From: Methylorubrum suomiense
Lineage (GTDB): Bacteria > Pseudomonadota > Alphaproteobacteria > Rhizobiales > Beijerinckiaceae
Direction: 5' to 3'
Length of the DNA stretch: 64,000 nt
Assembly (NCBI RefSeq): GCF_022179765.1
Contig: NZ_BPRE01000005.1
Location: 248,001-312,000 of the forward strand
Positions 36,849-46,500 of the stretch are shown piece by piece. The notes beneath the pieces are model-generated. The model was not told the origin of the DNA. It saw only the letters and a program-made list of their open reading frames with translations, and did not search any database. A program made the position numbers and the translations under genes. Position 1 is the stretch's first letter; every line of letters begins with the position of its first letter.

Positions 36849-37661
36849 TCAGTTGCTCGCCGAGGGCAGCTCGAATTTGTGCTCCCAGCGTCCACCCTGG
36901 TTGTCGGTGGCCGCGACCGTGACCGGGCCCTTGCCATCCGGCTTGATGCCGAAATGGATGACCGGGTTCGAGGCGATGGAGATGTCGCCGTCGAGGTGGA
37001 ACACGAGTTGGTCGCCGTGGGTCACGTCGAGTTTGTCGACGTAGCGGGCCGGCGTGTAGTCGCGGGTGACCTGATTCATCTGCATCCCCGAGAAATTCGG
37101 GTGGCGCACCATCAGCGTCGCCTCGACCGGCTTGCCACCCTGGCCGTCGGAGAATTTCATGCGCATGTCGCCCATGCCCTTCATGGCCTCCTCGTCGCTC
37201 ATGCCCATGGGGGCCGAGCAGCCGCCGGAGGCCTTCACGAACTTCGCCGTTTCGACGAGCTTGCCGTCCTTGGTCTCAACGACGGCGTGGACATTGGTGT
37301 AGTTGTTGACCCGCACCCGCATCTTGATCTCGCCGGGGTCGGCGGCCGGGCCGAAGGTGAAGTGTGCCGCGTAGGGCGACGGGTTGTCGTCGATGATGAA
37401 GTAGAGGCCCTTGACGTTGTCCTTGTCGGCGAGCGTCAGGCCGATCGGCACGAGCGAGGCGTCGAGCGCCCGAACCGGCGCGTCGATCTTCACCGCCGCG
37501 TCGTTCACCTCGACCGCACGGTCGCCGAAGATCGTCTTCTTGATCTCGGTCCAGCGCGCGGCGCGCTCCTCGTCGGAATCCGTGGCACCGGCCCGAACCG
37601 GGACCGGGGCGAGCGCCGCGGCCGAGAGGGTGAGGCTGAGGGCGAGCAGCAGGCGTTTCAT
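36849..37661 (-). CDS. Quinoprotein dehydrogenase-associated SoxYZ-like carrier
   Basis: This 270-residue exported protein (signal peptide LLLALSLTLSAAALAPVPVRA) fuses a SoxY-like and a SoxZ-like domain. The SoxY half ends in the carrier-type VKASGGCSAPMG, in which a Gly-Gly-Cys motif holds the carried group in true SoxY. The SoxZ half contains RHPNFSGMQMNQVTRDYTPARYVDKL. The family accompanies PQQ dehydrogenases rather than thiosulfate oxidation. It lies in a cluster with the CXXCW protein and the zinc hydrolase. Confidence 0.9.
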   Translation of the reverse strand: MKRLLLALSLTLSAAALAPVPVRAGATDSDEERAARWTEIKKTIFGDRAVEVNDAAVKIDAPVRALDASLVPIGLTLADKDNVKGLYFIIDDNPSPYAAHFTFGPAADPGEIKMRVRVNNYTNVHAVVETKDGKLVETAKFVKASGGCSAPMGMSDEEAMKGMGDMRMKFSDGQGGKPVEATLMVRHPNFSGMQMNQVTRDYTPARYVDKLDVTHGDQLVFHLDGDISIASNPVIHFGIKPDGKGPVTVAATDNQGGRWEHKFELPSASN

Positions 37662-37694
37662 GGTCGGTCTCCTTCCCGGATCATCGGTCCGTCG

Positions 37695-38675
37695 TCACTC
37701 CCACTCAAGCTCTTGGTAGGCCTGGGTGACGTTGCGGCCGTTATAGGTGTCGAACAGGGCCCACTTGTCCTTCTCCCCCTGCGCCACCGTCGTCACCGCC
37801 GTCTCGATCGGCCGGGACTCGGCCACCGCCGCACGGGTCTCGTCGCGCAGAGTGGTGAGGTAACGCGCGAGATCGGCCAAAGCCGGCGCGAGCTTGACGC
37901 GGGTCGGGCCATGACCCGGCACGGCATCGGTGGCACCCATCGCCTTGAGGCGCTCGATCTCGTTGAGCCAGCCGAGGAGGCTGCCGTCGAGCGAGGGGAT
38001 GCGGCCGACGAACAGGAGATCGGCGGGGAACAGCAGACCGCTGCCGGTGTCGAGCATCGACAGGTCGCAATTGGTATGGGCGGTGCCGTGGGCGGTGAGC
38101 CGGAGCGTGCGGTCGCCGAGATCGATCTCGGCGGATTCCTTCACGTCCATGGTCGGGTAGACCACCGAGCCGGCCCTGCCCTCGCCGAGGATCTCGACGA
38201 GCCGCCGGCGGTAGAATTCGCCCCGGGCATCGAGCGCGCCGCGGAGATTGCCGTGCCCGACGAAGATCGGGTTGTCGCCCTGGAAGGCGGCGGCACCGAA
38301 CACGTGATCGGGATGCACGTGGGTCAGCATCACGTACTTGATCGGCTTGTCCGTGCGCTTCCCGATCTCGGCGCGCAGCCACTGCCCATCGGCGAGGCTA
38401 CCGCCGGATTCCGTGACGAGCACGCCATCGCGCCCGACGATGAAGCCGATATTGGCGATGGCGTCGTTGTTGTCCGGACTCGCCTCGGCATCGGGGCCGC
38501 GACGCAGGAAGATGCCGGGGGCGACCTCGTCAAGGGCGAAGGATTCGGCGGCACGGCCGAGCCGCGGCAGGCAGCACAGGCAAAGCCCGCCGAACAGGGC
38601 TTGCCGACGCGTTGCGGCGGACGCCGGGATGGCGCCTGCTCGACCGACCCCTCCCTGGCTGGCCCACGCCGCCAT
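37695..38675 (-). CDS. Quinoprotein relay system zinc metallohydrolase (SoxH-like)
   Basis: This 326-residue metallo-beta-lactamase-fold protein has the zinc motif THVHPDHVFG, a second His region GTAHTNCDL and Asp in LLFPADLLFVGR, with VPGHGP at the C-terminal side. A twin-Arg-less signal region with an odd Cys cluster (GGLCLCCLPRLGRAA) precedes the domain. The start at 38675 is supported by GGGAGG eight bases upstream. The family is found with PQQ dehydrogenases and the SoxYZ-like carrier, possibly releasing a carried adduct. Divergent from a TetR gene. Confidence 0.87.
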   Translation of the reverse strand: MAAWASQGGVGRAGAIPASAATRRQALFGGLCLCCLPRLGRAAESFALDEVAPGIFLRRGPDAEASPDNNDAIANIGFIVGRDGVLVTESGGSLADGQWLRAEIGKRTDKPIKYVMLTHVHPDHVFGAAAFQGDNPIFVGHGNLRGALDARGEFYRRRLVEILGEGRAGSVVYPTMDVKESAEIDLGDRTLRLTAHGTAHTNCDLSMLDTGSGLLFPADLLFVGRIPSLDGSLLGWLNEIERLKAMGATDAVPGHGPTRVKLAPALADLARYLTTLRDETRAAVAESRPIETAVTTVAQGEKDKWALFDTYNGRNVTQAYQELEWE

Positions 38676-38713
38676 ACGCCAATTCCTCCCGATTGCTCGG
38701 TGATATATTGCCA

Positions 38714-38731
38714 ACCATCTAGTAGGTAGAT
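38714..38731. promoter_or_regulatory. Candidate operator in the metallohydrolase/TetR divergon
   Basis: ATCTA-GTAGG-TAGAT is a perfect dyad (38717-38731). The overlapping ACCATCTAGTAGGT is a 10-of-14 match to a CTAG-centred palindrome, the shape of many TetR-family operators. It sits 39 bases upstream of the metallohydrolase start and ~90 before the TetR start. Autoregulation by the TetR protein is likely, but is inference. Confidence 0.55.
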
Positions 38732-38822
38732 TTCCGGGGCGTCAAGTGCAAGGATGCCGCCGGAGCAGTTCGGGCCTTCGCGATCGCGTGATCGGCCCCA
38801 GATGGACGATGACGGACGGACG

Positions 38823-39392
38823 ATGAGAGACACGCGCGCGTCGCTCCTCAGCGAGGCCGAGATCCTGGTACGCGGACGGGGCTATTCGGGTTTCAGCTAC
38901 GCCGATCTTGCCGAGGCGGTGGGCATCCGCAAGGCGAGCATTCATCACCATTTCCGCACGAAGGAAGACCTCGCGGGCGCCCTGATCGAGGCCTACGAGG
39001 TGCGCTACGACGCGGCCCTGGCCGACATCCTCGGTCAGACCGCGGACGGGGTGGCCCGGATCGAGGCCTATGGCCGGCTCTATCTCGGCGGCGTCGAGCA
39101 AGGGCTCGGTTGCCTCTGCGCCGCGCTCGCGGTGGAGCTCGAAACCCTGCCCGACGGGCTGCGGCGGCGGATCGGCACCTTCTTCGACAAGCATATCGCC
39201 TGGCTCGCCGGGGTGCTGACGGAGGGCCGGGCCGACGGCAGCATCCGAGCGGAGATCGATCCGCAGGCCCATGCCCGCATGGTGGTGGCGACGCTGGAGG
39301 GCGCGCTGTTGCTGGAGCGCTTCCTGGCGGGACCGGAGGGGTTCAGGCAGGCGTTGAAAGCGCTGAGCGCGGGACTGCGGCCGAATAATTGA
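38823..39392 (+). CDS. TetR/AcrR family transcriptional regulator
   Basis: This 189-residue regulator has an N-terminal helix-turn-helix (GYSGFSYADLAEAVGIRKASIHHHFRTKEDLAGALIEAY) and a ligand domain with LGCLCAALAVELETLP, where a Cys-x-Cys pair might sense redox or electrophiles. The ATG at 38823 gives the usual distance to the HTH; an earlier ATG at 38754 adds a poor N-terminus. Divergent orientation suggests it controls the quinoprotein relay cluster. Confidence 0.88.
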   Translation: MRDTRASLLSEAEILVRGRGYSGFSYADLAEAVGIRKASIHHHFRTKEDLAGALIEAYEVRYDAALADILGQTADGVARIEAYGRLYLGGVEQGLGCLCAALAVELETLPDGLRRRIGTFFDKHIAWLAGVLTEGRADGSIRAEIDPQAHARMVVATLEGALLLERFLAGPEGFRQALKALSAGLRPNN

Positions 39393-39520
39393 ATTCGTTG
39401 CTGTCGCTGAGATCACTGGGCGATCAGGGTATCATTCTCATTGAGAGCCACGACGATCTTGTCCACCCCTGGTGCAGCTAAGAAGCACCACTGGCAGTAG
39501 CCCTCAAGAAATCAATGCGT

Positions 39521-39537
39521 TTCCTGAATGTCAGGAA
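39521..39537. terminator. Short inverted repeat between convergent genes
   Basis: TTCCTGA-ATG-TCAGGAA is a perfect 7-bp dyad in the ~200-base gap between the TetR gene and the convergent small exported protein. It may be a weak bidirectional terminator. There is no T-run. Confidence 0.35.
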
Positions 39538-39591
39538 CGGACAGATTGACGTGACTCATTCGCATCGTGTTCGCACCCTCTCGGATCTACA

Positions 39592-39870
39592 TTAGATATT
39601 TTCCCGTCCAGCCTGCTCCGAGCAAGCTTTGAAAATCTCTGATATGGGCAAATTCGAGTGGCCGGGTGCTTTCGCCGTATCGTCGAGGCAGGAACGCACC
39701 CCGCCTTTGGACGAAGATGGGCTGCTCGACGCGTCCAGCTTTCGCAACAGATCGTCTTTTTCCGTCGGTGATGCGGCTGCCCATGCCTGCATCGTGTCCC
39801 CGGTGCTGAGGGCGAAGGCGGGCGTCGCCATCGATGACAGACAGACGGCTCCGACGAGAAGGAAGCGCAT
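39592..39870 (-). CDS. Small exported protein with a cysteine pair
   Basis: This 92-residue protein has a signal peptide (MRFLLVGAVCLSSMATPAFA) and a ~70-residue mature part (STGDTMQAWAAASPTEKDDLLRKL ... CLDDTAKAP ... IFKACSEQAG) with two cysteines that probably form one disulfide. The pattern of a small helical periplasmic protein recalls HdeA-type proteins, but no homology can be claimed. The start at 39870 is set by the signal peptide. Confidence 0.65.
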   Translation of the reverse strand: MRFLLVGAVCLSSMATPAFALSTGDTMQAWAAASPTEKDDLLRKLDASSSPSSSKGGVRSCLDDTAKAPGHSNLPISEIFKACSEQAGRENI

Positions 39871-40221
39871 TGCGATAACCTCGGGCTGCAATTGAGCTGA
39901 AACGGCACGATGGACCGTGAGAAGCGCTGACGGCAGCAAAAGCACCGGGCGCCGCAAAGGTGAAAGCTTCCCGCAACAGTCCGTGCAATGGGAATTAGGC
40001 TCCGAAGTGCCGGTGAAACGGCGGACGGCTTGGGGCAAATACGCGCAGCCGGCCTCGCCCCTCGCGGCGTGGTGGCATTCGGCAGATCCGTCGGGCACCG
40101 GCCTCGGCGCGCCCCCAGACCCGCTTCGTCGTAAAGTGCGCTCGTGCCGGCCCTCGACCTTCCATCAGGCGCCGCTGATACAATATAACAGCCCGACCGC
40201 CCTCACAGCACAAGCGCTCCG
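39871..40221. other. Promoter region between divergent exported-protein and metallochaperone genes
   Basis: These 351 bases hold no convincing gene. The right end contains the Zur-like site described separately; promoter elements for the left gene must lie near 39880-39960. Confidence 0.4.
40176..40190 (+). promoter_or_regulatory. Zur-like operator before the metallochaperone gene
   Basis: TGATACAATATAACA (complement TGTTATATTGTATCA) is an imperfect palindrome resembling the alphaproteobacterial Zur box (TGTTATA...TATAACA type). It lies 31 bases before the ATG at 40222, where a repressor would block transcription. Zinc-repressed COG0523 genes are well known, so site and gene agree. The match was judged by eye. 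Confidence 0.5.
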
Positions 40222-41208
40222 ATGTCCGACGCCTCTCCCCTCGCCGCCTCGCAGAAGATCCCGGTGACCGTGCTCACCGGCTATCTCGGCGCCGGCAAGA
40301 CGACGCTGCTCAACCGCATCCTCACCGAGCCGCACGGCAAGCGCTACGCCGTGATCGTCAACGAGTTCGGCGAGATCGGCATCGACAACGACCTCGTCAT
40401 CGGCGCCGACGAGGAAGTGTTCGAGATGAACAACGGCTGCGTCTGCTGCACCGTGCGGGGCGACCTGATCCGCATCCTCGACGGTCTGGTGAAGCGCCGC
40501 GGCAAGTTCGACGCGATCATCGTCGAGACCACGGGCCTCGCCGACCCGGCGCCCGTGGCGCAGACCTTCTTCGTCGATCAGGATGTCGGCGAGGCCGCCC
40601 GCCTCGACGCGGTAGTGACCGTCGCCGATGCCAAGTGGCTCTCCGACCGCCTCTCCGACGCGCCGGAGGCCAAGAACCAGATCGCCTTCGCCGACGTGAT
40701 CCTGCTCAACAAGGCGGATCTCGTCTCGGCGGACGATCTCGACCGCGTCGAGGGCCAGATCCGGGCGATCAATCCCTATGCCCGGCTCCACCGCACCGAG
40801 CGCTGCACGATCCCGCTCGACCAAGTGCTGGACCGCAATGCCTTCGACCTGTCGCGCATCCTCGATATCGAGCCCGACTTCCTGGAAGAGGGCCATCACC
40901 ACCACCACGACGACCAGATGCAATCGGTCTCGGCGAAGATCGACGGCCCCGTCGATCCGGAAAAGTTCATGCCCTGGCTGTCGAACCTGACCCAGGTCCA
41001 GGGGGCGGACATCCTGCGCTGCAAGGGCATCGTCGCCTTCCCCGACGAGCCGAAGCGCTTCGTGTTCCAGGGCGTGCACATGATCCTCGACGGGGACGTG
41101 CAGGGCGATTGGGGCGCCGACGAGCCGCGCGTCTCGCGCGTCGTCTTCATCGGCCGCAACCTCGACCCGGAGGCGATCCGCCAGGAATTCTACGCCTGCA
41201 AGGCCTGA
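40222..41208 (+). CDS. COG0523 family GTP-dependent metallochaperone (CobW/ZNG1-like)
   Basis: This 328-residue G3E GTPase has the P-loop [18 protein letters not shown], the metal-binding [11 protein letters not shown] (CxCC), [11 protein letters not shown], guanine motif NKADL and a His-rich loop ([12 protein letters not shown]). The C-terminal CobW domain ends with [13 protein letters not shown] and VVFIGRNLD. The family delivers zinc (or cobalt) to target enzymes. A Zur-like site just upstream favours zinc. Strong terminator downstream. Confidence 0.92.
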   Translation: MSDASPLAASQKIPVTVLTGYLGAGKTTLLNRILTEPHGKRYAVIVNEFGEIGIDNDLVIGADEEVFEMNNGCVCCTVRGDLIRILDGLVKRRGKFDAIIVETTGLADPAPVAQTFFVDQDVGEAARLDAVVTVADAKWLSDRLSDAPEAKNQIAFADVILLNKADLVSADDLDRVEGQIRAINPYARLHRTERCTIPLDQVLDRNAFDLSRILDIEPDFLEEGHHHHHDDQMQSVSAKIDGPVDPEKFMPWLSNLTQVQGADILRCKGIVAFPDEPKRFVFQGVHMILDGDVQGDWGADEPRVSRVVFIGRNLDPEAIRQEFYACKA

Positions 41209-41261
41209 ACCGGCCCGGCCGTAGCGGCGCCTCGCGCGCTGGCTACCGCATCCGCAACGCA

Positions 41262-41289
41262 GAAGGGCCGCCTCCCGGCGGCCCTCTTT
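41262..41289 (+). terminator. Rho-independent terminator of the metallochaperone gene
   Basis: AGGGCCGCC and GGCGGCCCT form a perfect 9-bp stem with a small loop, followed by CTTTC, 54 bases after the stop at 41208. It is a strong hairpin and may also serve the convergent small gene. Confidence 0.8.
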
Positions 41290-41314
41290 CGTGTCGATCG
41301 ACGGTGCTCGACCG

Positions 41315-41413
41315 TCAGGGGTTCATCAGCGCGCTGGCCGTCCCGGCCGCCGTCGTGGCGAGACCGAAGGCCAGGACTCCGATCATCGCGTAGGAGAACG
41401 CTTTCATCAGCAT
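41315..41413 (-). CDS. Very small hydrophobic peptide (32 aa)
   Basis: MLMKAFSYAMIGVLAFGLAT... is one membrane helix or uncleaved signal, with a short tail ASALMNP. An AGGAG ribosome site sits 10 bases before the ATG at 41413, which supports real translation. It follows the 88-residue exported protein by 32 bases on the same strand. Function is unknown. Confidence 0.45.
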   Translation of the reverse strand: MLMKAFSYAMIGVLAFGLATTAAGTASALMNP

Positions 41414-41445
41414 GGCTTCGGCTCCTGTCTCGACTCGGTCTCGGA

Positions 41446-41712
41446 TCAGCAGCGGTAGCCGCCCGAGGTCTGGCCATACTGCTTGACCGGGAAGTGCTGC
41501 TGGTTGGCGTTGCCTTCCGCGGCCGAGCTCTGCGGGCAGCTGGGAGCGGCGTAGGTGGGACCGGCGACGTAGCCGAGCGAACCGGTGGTCTCGACCTCGT
41601 ACGGTGCGGCGTAGCCGGTGTAGCGACCGCCCCAGTTCTGGGCCATGGCGGAGGAGAGCGGGGCGGCGCCGAGAACGAGGGCAGCGACGGCGGCGGCAAT
41701 ACGGGTCTTCAT
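41446..41712 (-). CDS. Small exported Tyr/Gly-rich protein
   Basis: This 88-residue protein has a signal peptide (MKTRIAAAVAALVLGAAPLSSAMA) and a mature part rich in Tyr, Gly and Ser (NWGGRYTGYAAPYEVETTGS) with two cysteines, one at the C-terminus (SCPQSS, GYRC). No family was recognised. The start is fixed by the signal peptide. Confidence 0.7.
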   Translation of the reverse strand: MKTRIAAAVAALVLGAAPLSSAMAQNWGGRYTGYAAPYEVETTGSLGYVAGPTYAAPSCPQSSAAEGNANQQHFPVKQYGQTSGGYRC

Positions 41713-42113
41713 GGTTTATCAGTCTCCGGTCAGAGGCCGACCCGATCATCCGGGCCGTTTCGTCTTCGATGAACTGAATATGGGAAGCCTGTCGCCGCCA
41801 CGACGTGTCTCCCCGCACGCGCCGACGCGGATTAAATTTTCCGCCCAGAAGCGATCTTAAAATTTGCGAGAAAGAGCTCGCAGCGCATCACACGCTATTC
41901 GCAACGGCGCTCTGGCCTCATCTGCCGAACCGTTTCGGTCCGACGGTGGTCATCAGCGCGCCGCGCTGTCGCGGGCCCATCCGCTCCGTTCGGCAAACCT
42001 CAACCTTTCGATGGTCTCCTCTGAACCGACGAGGGGTCGCAATCCCATCGGCCGGCCAGTGGCGGCGCGATGGGTGGTGTGGGCGGCCCTCGCCGGGAGT
42101 TGCGTTGGCCTCG
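41713..42113. other. Long leader region before the O-antigen ligase-like gene
   Basis: These 401 bases lie between divergent genes. An AT-richer patch at 41830-41880 (ttaaattttccgcc, cttaaaatttgcg) is the likeliest promoter area. In-frame sequence upstream of 42114 is open to 41805 but is not protein-like, so a long untranslated leader or a missed upstream start are both possible. Confidence 0.4.
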
Positions 42114-43505
42114 ATGATCTCCGCAATCGCCCCGAGCCGAGCCGGCCCCACGGCGGCCCCACTGCCGCGCTGGCGCGAGGGGGCCTGGGCCGGGATCCCG
42201 GCGATCCGGGTCATCCACGGCTTCGCCGGCGCGCTGCACGCCGCCTTCATCTTCTTCGCCTGCTTCGCCTTCTCGGACGCCTCGCCCTACGACATCATCG
42301 CCCTCCCGACGATGCTGCTGTGGCTCGCACTGGGCATCCGGCTGCACCGGGGGGCGCTGCCGCTGGTCTTCCTGCTCGCCCTCTATCTCTCGGCGATCGT
42401 CGTGGCGCTCCTGCCCTATGTCAGCGAGCCGCTGCCCCTCACCTGGACGATCCAGCTCGGCTACCTTGTCATCACCGCCGTCTTCTTCGCGATGCTCTAT
42501 GCCGAGGATACGCGGGCACGGCTCGATCTGGCGCTGAAGGCCTATACGGCGAGCTGCGTCCTCTCGGCGACGCTCGGCATCATCGGCTACCTGCAATTGC
42601 TCGGTATTGAGGACCTGTTCTCCCGTTACGGCCGCGCCTCGGGCACCTTCCAGGATCCGAACGTGTTCGGATCCTACCTGATGCTCGGCACACTCAGCCT
42701 CACGCACGGCCTGCTGACGGGACGCGGGCGCCGTCCCGTGCTGGCGCTGGCCTGCCTGCTGGTGATCCTGGCCGGCACCTTCCTGTCCTTCTCCCGCGGC
42801 TCCTGGGGCGCCACCCTGGTCTCGACGACGCTGATGGCGGGCTTCGTCTTCATGACCAGCGGGTCGCGGGCCCTGCGGCGGCGCATCGTGGTGATCGGTC
42901 TCGTCACCGCCGGCCTCGGCGCGGCGGCCTTGGTCGGGCTCCTGTCGATCGACAGCGTCGCCAAGACCTTCGAAACGCGCGCGACCGTCACGCAGGACTA
43001 CGACGAGGGGGAAACCGGGCGCTTCGGCAATCAGATTCGCGGCATGAACATCCTGCTGGAAGAGCCGCTGGGCCTCGGCCCGCTGCGCTGGCGCCAGATC
43101 TTCAGCCTCGAGCCGCACAATTCCTACATCGGCAGCTTCGCCAATGGCGGCTGGCTCGGCGGGGCGGTGTTCATCGTCCTCGTGATCGCGACCAGCGTGG
43201 TCGGCTTTCGCCTGATGACGCGGGCCTCGCCCTTCCGGCCCTACGCGCAGATCATCTTTCCGGCCCTGCTGATGTTCTTCGTCCAGGCCATGCAGATCGA
43301 CGTGGAGAAGTGGCGGCACGTCTACATGATGCTCGGCATGGTCTGGGCGCTGGAAGCCGCCCGGCTGCGCTGGGCGACGGGCTCCCGGCGGGGCCACGAC
43401 CGGCCTCCGGTACACACGCGGTTGGGACGGGGCGACCGATACGGCGCAGGTTATGATGGTGCGCCGCTGAGCCCCGACGGCGCGGCGAGCCGTAGGAAGT
43501 CGTGA
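42114..43505 (+). CDS. O-antigen ligase/polymerase family membrane protein
   Basis: This 463-residue protein has about ten transmembrane segments and a Wzy/WaaL-type core: SRYGRASGTFQDPNVFGSYLMLG, then AGTFLSFSRGSWGAT, and a large periplasmic loop containing LGPLRWRQIFSLEPHNSYIGSFANGGWLGG, whose HNSY motif is typical of O-antigen ligases and polymerases. It probably polymerises or ligates surface glycan on the periplasmic face. The ATG at 42114 is tentative; a TTG at 42105 with GGGAG upstream is possible. The kinase gene follows after 4 bases. Confidence 0.85.
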   Translation: MISAIAPSRAGPTAAPLPRWREGAWAGIPAIRVIHGFAGALHAAFIFFACFAFSDASPYDIIALPTMLLWLALGIRLHRGALPLVFLLALYLSAIVVALLPYVSEPLPLTWTIQLGYLVITAVFFAMLYAEDTRARLDLALKAYTASCVLSATLGIIGYLQLLGIEDLFSRYGRASGTFQDPNVFGSYLMLGTLSLTHGLLTGRGRRPVLALACLLVILAGTFLSFSRGSWGATLVSTTLMAGFVFMTSGSRALRRRIVVIGLVTAGLGAAALVGLLSIDSVAKTFETRATVTQDYDEGETGRFGNQIRGMNILLEEPLGLGPLRWRQIFSLEPHNSYIGSFANGGWLGGAVFIVLVIATSVVGFRLMTRASPFRPYAQIIFPALLMFFVQAMQIDVEKWRHVYMMLGMVWALEAARLRWATGSRRGHDRPPVHTRLGRGDRYGAGYDGAPLSPDGAASRRKS

Positions 43506-43509
43506 GTCC

Positions 43510-46500
43510 GTGAACACACCGTCGGTAAGCGAGGCCGAGCGCCTCGCGGCCCTGAACGCGCTGCATATCCTCGATACCGATCCGGAGGCGCATTTCGATG
43601 CGGTCTGCCGGACGGCACAGCGTCTGTTCGGCGTCGCGACGGCCTATGTCGCGCTGCTCGACGCCGAGCGCCAATGGCTCAAGTCCTGCACCGGCTCCAT
43701 GGACCTACCGCGCGCGCGGCCTCGCGATGGTTCGATCTGCACGCACACGATCGAGCAGGACGGCGTGCTGGTCATCCCCGACACCCGCCGCGATCCGCGC
43801 TTCGCCGATGGCGATCTCGGCGAGGGCGCGTCCCGGATCGTGTTCTACGCGGGCGTGGCCCTCAGCCTGGCCCCCGGCCTGCGTCTCGGCTCGTTCTGCC
43901 TCGTCGATCCGAACCCCCGCGCCTTCTCCCCCGAGGACGAGGCGGCCCTGCGCGATCTTGCCGAGACGGTCACCGCCCATCTTCGACTTCACCACAATCA
44001 CGGCGCTCTCGCTCGCGAAGTGGAATTGCGCCGGCTCCACGAGAGCACGATCCACCGGCAGGGCGCCGAGATCGAGCAGCGGGCGGCGGCCAACTCGCTC
44101 CTGAGCATGGCCGAGCAGATGGCCACGGTCGGCCATTGGCGGATGAACTTCGCCGATCCTCAGCCACTCTACTCCGACAGCCTGCTCGGCATCGCCGGGC
44201 TCGACCCGGCGGCAGCGCCCGCCGAGCACCCGTCCTTCTCCGACCTCTTCACGCCCGAGGACCAGCCGCCGGTCGAGGCGGCGATGAGAGCCGCGGTCGC
44301 GGATGGAGGCGATTTCGAGGTCCAGGCGCGCCTCGTCCGCCCCGATGGCAGCCTGCGCGACGTGATGATTCGCGGGACCTGCAAGCGGGAGGCGGGCCGC
44401 ACCATCGGGCTGTTCGGCATCCTGATGGACACCACCGACCGATTGCGGATCCAGGCCGAAATCCATCGCAGCGAGTTGCGCTACCGCAGCCTTGCCGACG
44501 CCCTGCCGCTGCAGGTCTGGACCCTCGATCCGGCGACCGGGGAGGCCACCTACGCCAACGCCCGCTTCGAGGCCGATTACGGCCCGATCGGCAGCGGGCG
44601 AGCGGATCCCGTGGCGCGCGAACATCCCGACGACGCGCCGATCCTCGACGCCGCCTGGCGGAACGCGCGCGCCTCCGGACGGGGTTACGAGGGGCAATGG
44701 CGCCTGCGGGCGAAGGACGGATCCTATCGCTGGCACAAGATGTCGATGACCCCGGTCCGGCCTCCCTCCGCCCCGGACGCCGTCATCGAGTGGATCGGCA
44801 CGGCCCTCGATATCGACGACATCGTCACGGCCCGCCTCGCCGAGGAGGATGCGCGCCGCCTGCTCAGCATCACCCTGGAGGGCGCGGGTGCCGGCACCTT
44901 CGACTGGGACATGCGCACCGGGGTGACGACGCTCTCGCCGGAGAGCCTGCGCCTCTACGGATTGCCCGAATCCGGCAAGGCCGAAGGTCTGAGCACGGCC
45001 ACCTGGACCGCCTGCGTCCACCCGGACGACATCATCGAGACCTGGAACCGCGTCCACCGCGCCATCGACGACCGCGCCCGCTTCAGTGCCGAGTTCCGGG
45101 TCGGCCCCCGCTGGATCCATGCCTGCGGCCGGACCCTCTACGACGAGGCCGGCCGCCCCTACCGGATGATCGGGCTGAACCTCGACATCACCGAGCGCAA
45201 GGCGGCGGAAGCAGCCCTGCGCGCCGTCACCCACAAGGCCCAGGCCGCCCGGGCGGAGGCCGAGCGGGCGAGCGCGGCCAAGAGCGAGTTCCTCGCGGTG
45301 ATCAGCCACGAGATCCGCACGCCCCTCAACGGCATCCTCGGCTATACCGACCTGCTGCTGGGACGCCCCGATCACGATCCGGAGGACCGCCGCCACCTGG
45401 AGCTGATCCGCGTCTCCGGCGAGGCCCTGCTCACCGTCGTCAACGATGTTCTCGACGTCTCGAAGATCGAGGCCGGGCAGCTCAAGCTCGATCCGATTCC
45501 GTTCTCGGTGCGCGCCCTCCTCGACGACGCGGTCGCGATGATGCGCGGGGCGGCCCTCAAGACCGCGCTGACCGTCGAGGCGCGCCTCGATCCGCGCTTG
45601 CCCGAGGCGCTTCACGGCGATCCGAACCGGCTGCGGCAGGTGCTGTTCAACCTGCTGAACAACGCGGTCAAATTCACGCCTGCCGGGTCCGTGACCCTCA
45701 CGGTCCATTACGAGGGGCCGGTGCGCCTGCCCTCGGGCGAGGCGGCGGAGGCGATGCGCTTCGAGGTGACCGACACCGGGATCGGCATCGCGCCCTCCCA
45801 ACAGGGGCGCCTGTTCAAGCGCTTCAGTCAGGTCGATGGCTCGATCAGCCGGCGCTTCGGCGGATCGGGCCTCGGTCTCGCGATCTGTCGCGACCTCGTC
45901 ACCCTGATGGGGGGGCGGATCGGCGTCGAGAGCCAGGCCGGCGCCGGCTCGACCTTCTGGTTCACCCTGGCGCTGCCCCGGAGCAAGGCGATCGCTGCGA
46001 GCGTGCCGGAGGGCGTCGGGCGCTCCGAACCGTCCAGATCCTCCGCCCGACTCCTGCTCGTCGAAGACGTGCCGATCAATCAGGAGCTGGCGCGGACCGT
46101 GCTGGAGGCGCAGGGTTACCGGGTGGACATCGCCAGCGACGGGGCCGAGGCGATCGCCGCCCTGAAGGCCGAGGGCGCCGATCCCTTCGCCCTCGTTCTG
46201 ATGGATGTGCAGATGCCCGGCATGGACGGGCTCACCGCGACCCGTCGCATCCGCGCCCTGCCCGGCTCCGCCGCGCGGGTGCCGATCGTCGCCATGACGG
46301 CCAACGTGCTGTCGCGCCAGGTCGAGGAGCTGATCGCGGCCGGCATGGACGATTACGTCGGCAAGCCGTTCAAGCGCGCGCATCTGCTCGCCACGGTCGA
46401 GCGCTGGTGCGACGAGGGCGCCGTCCGCCGCGGACAAAGCGGGATCGCCCCGACGCCCGCCGTGCCCATCCTCGACCACGACACCTACGCCTCGGTGCGG

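Noticed and set aside
41805-42113. 103-residue N-terminal extension of the O-antigen ligase-like protein
   Set aside because: Arg/Pro/Ser-rich without membrane segments or family similarity; the hydrophobic core starts after Met at 42114.
43705-46479. 924-residue minus-strand frame opposite the hybrid kinase
   Set aside because: The kinase domains on the plus strand are unambiguous; this frame is a shadow.
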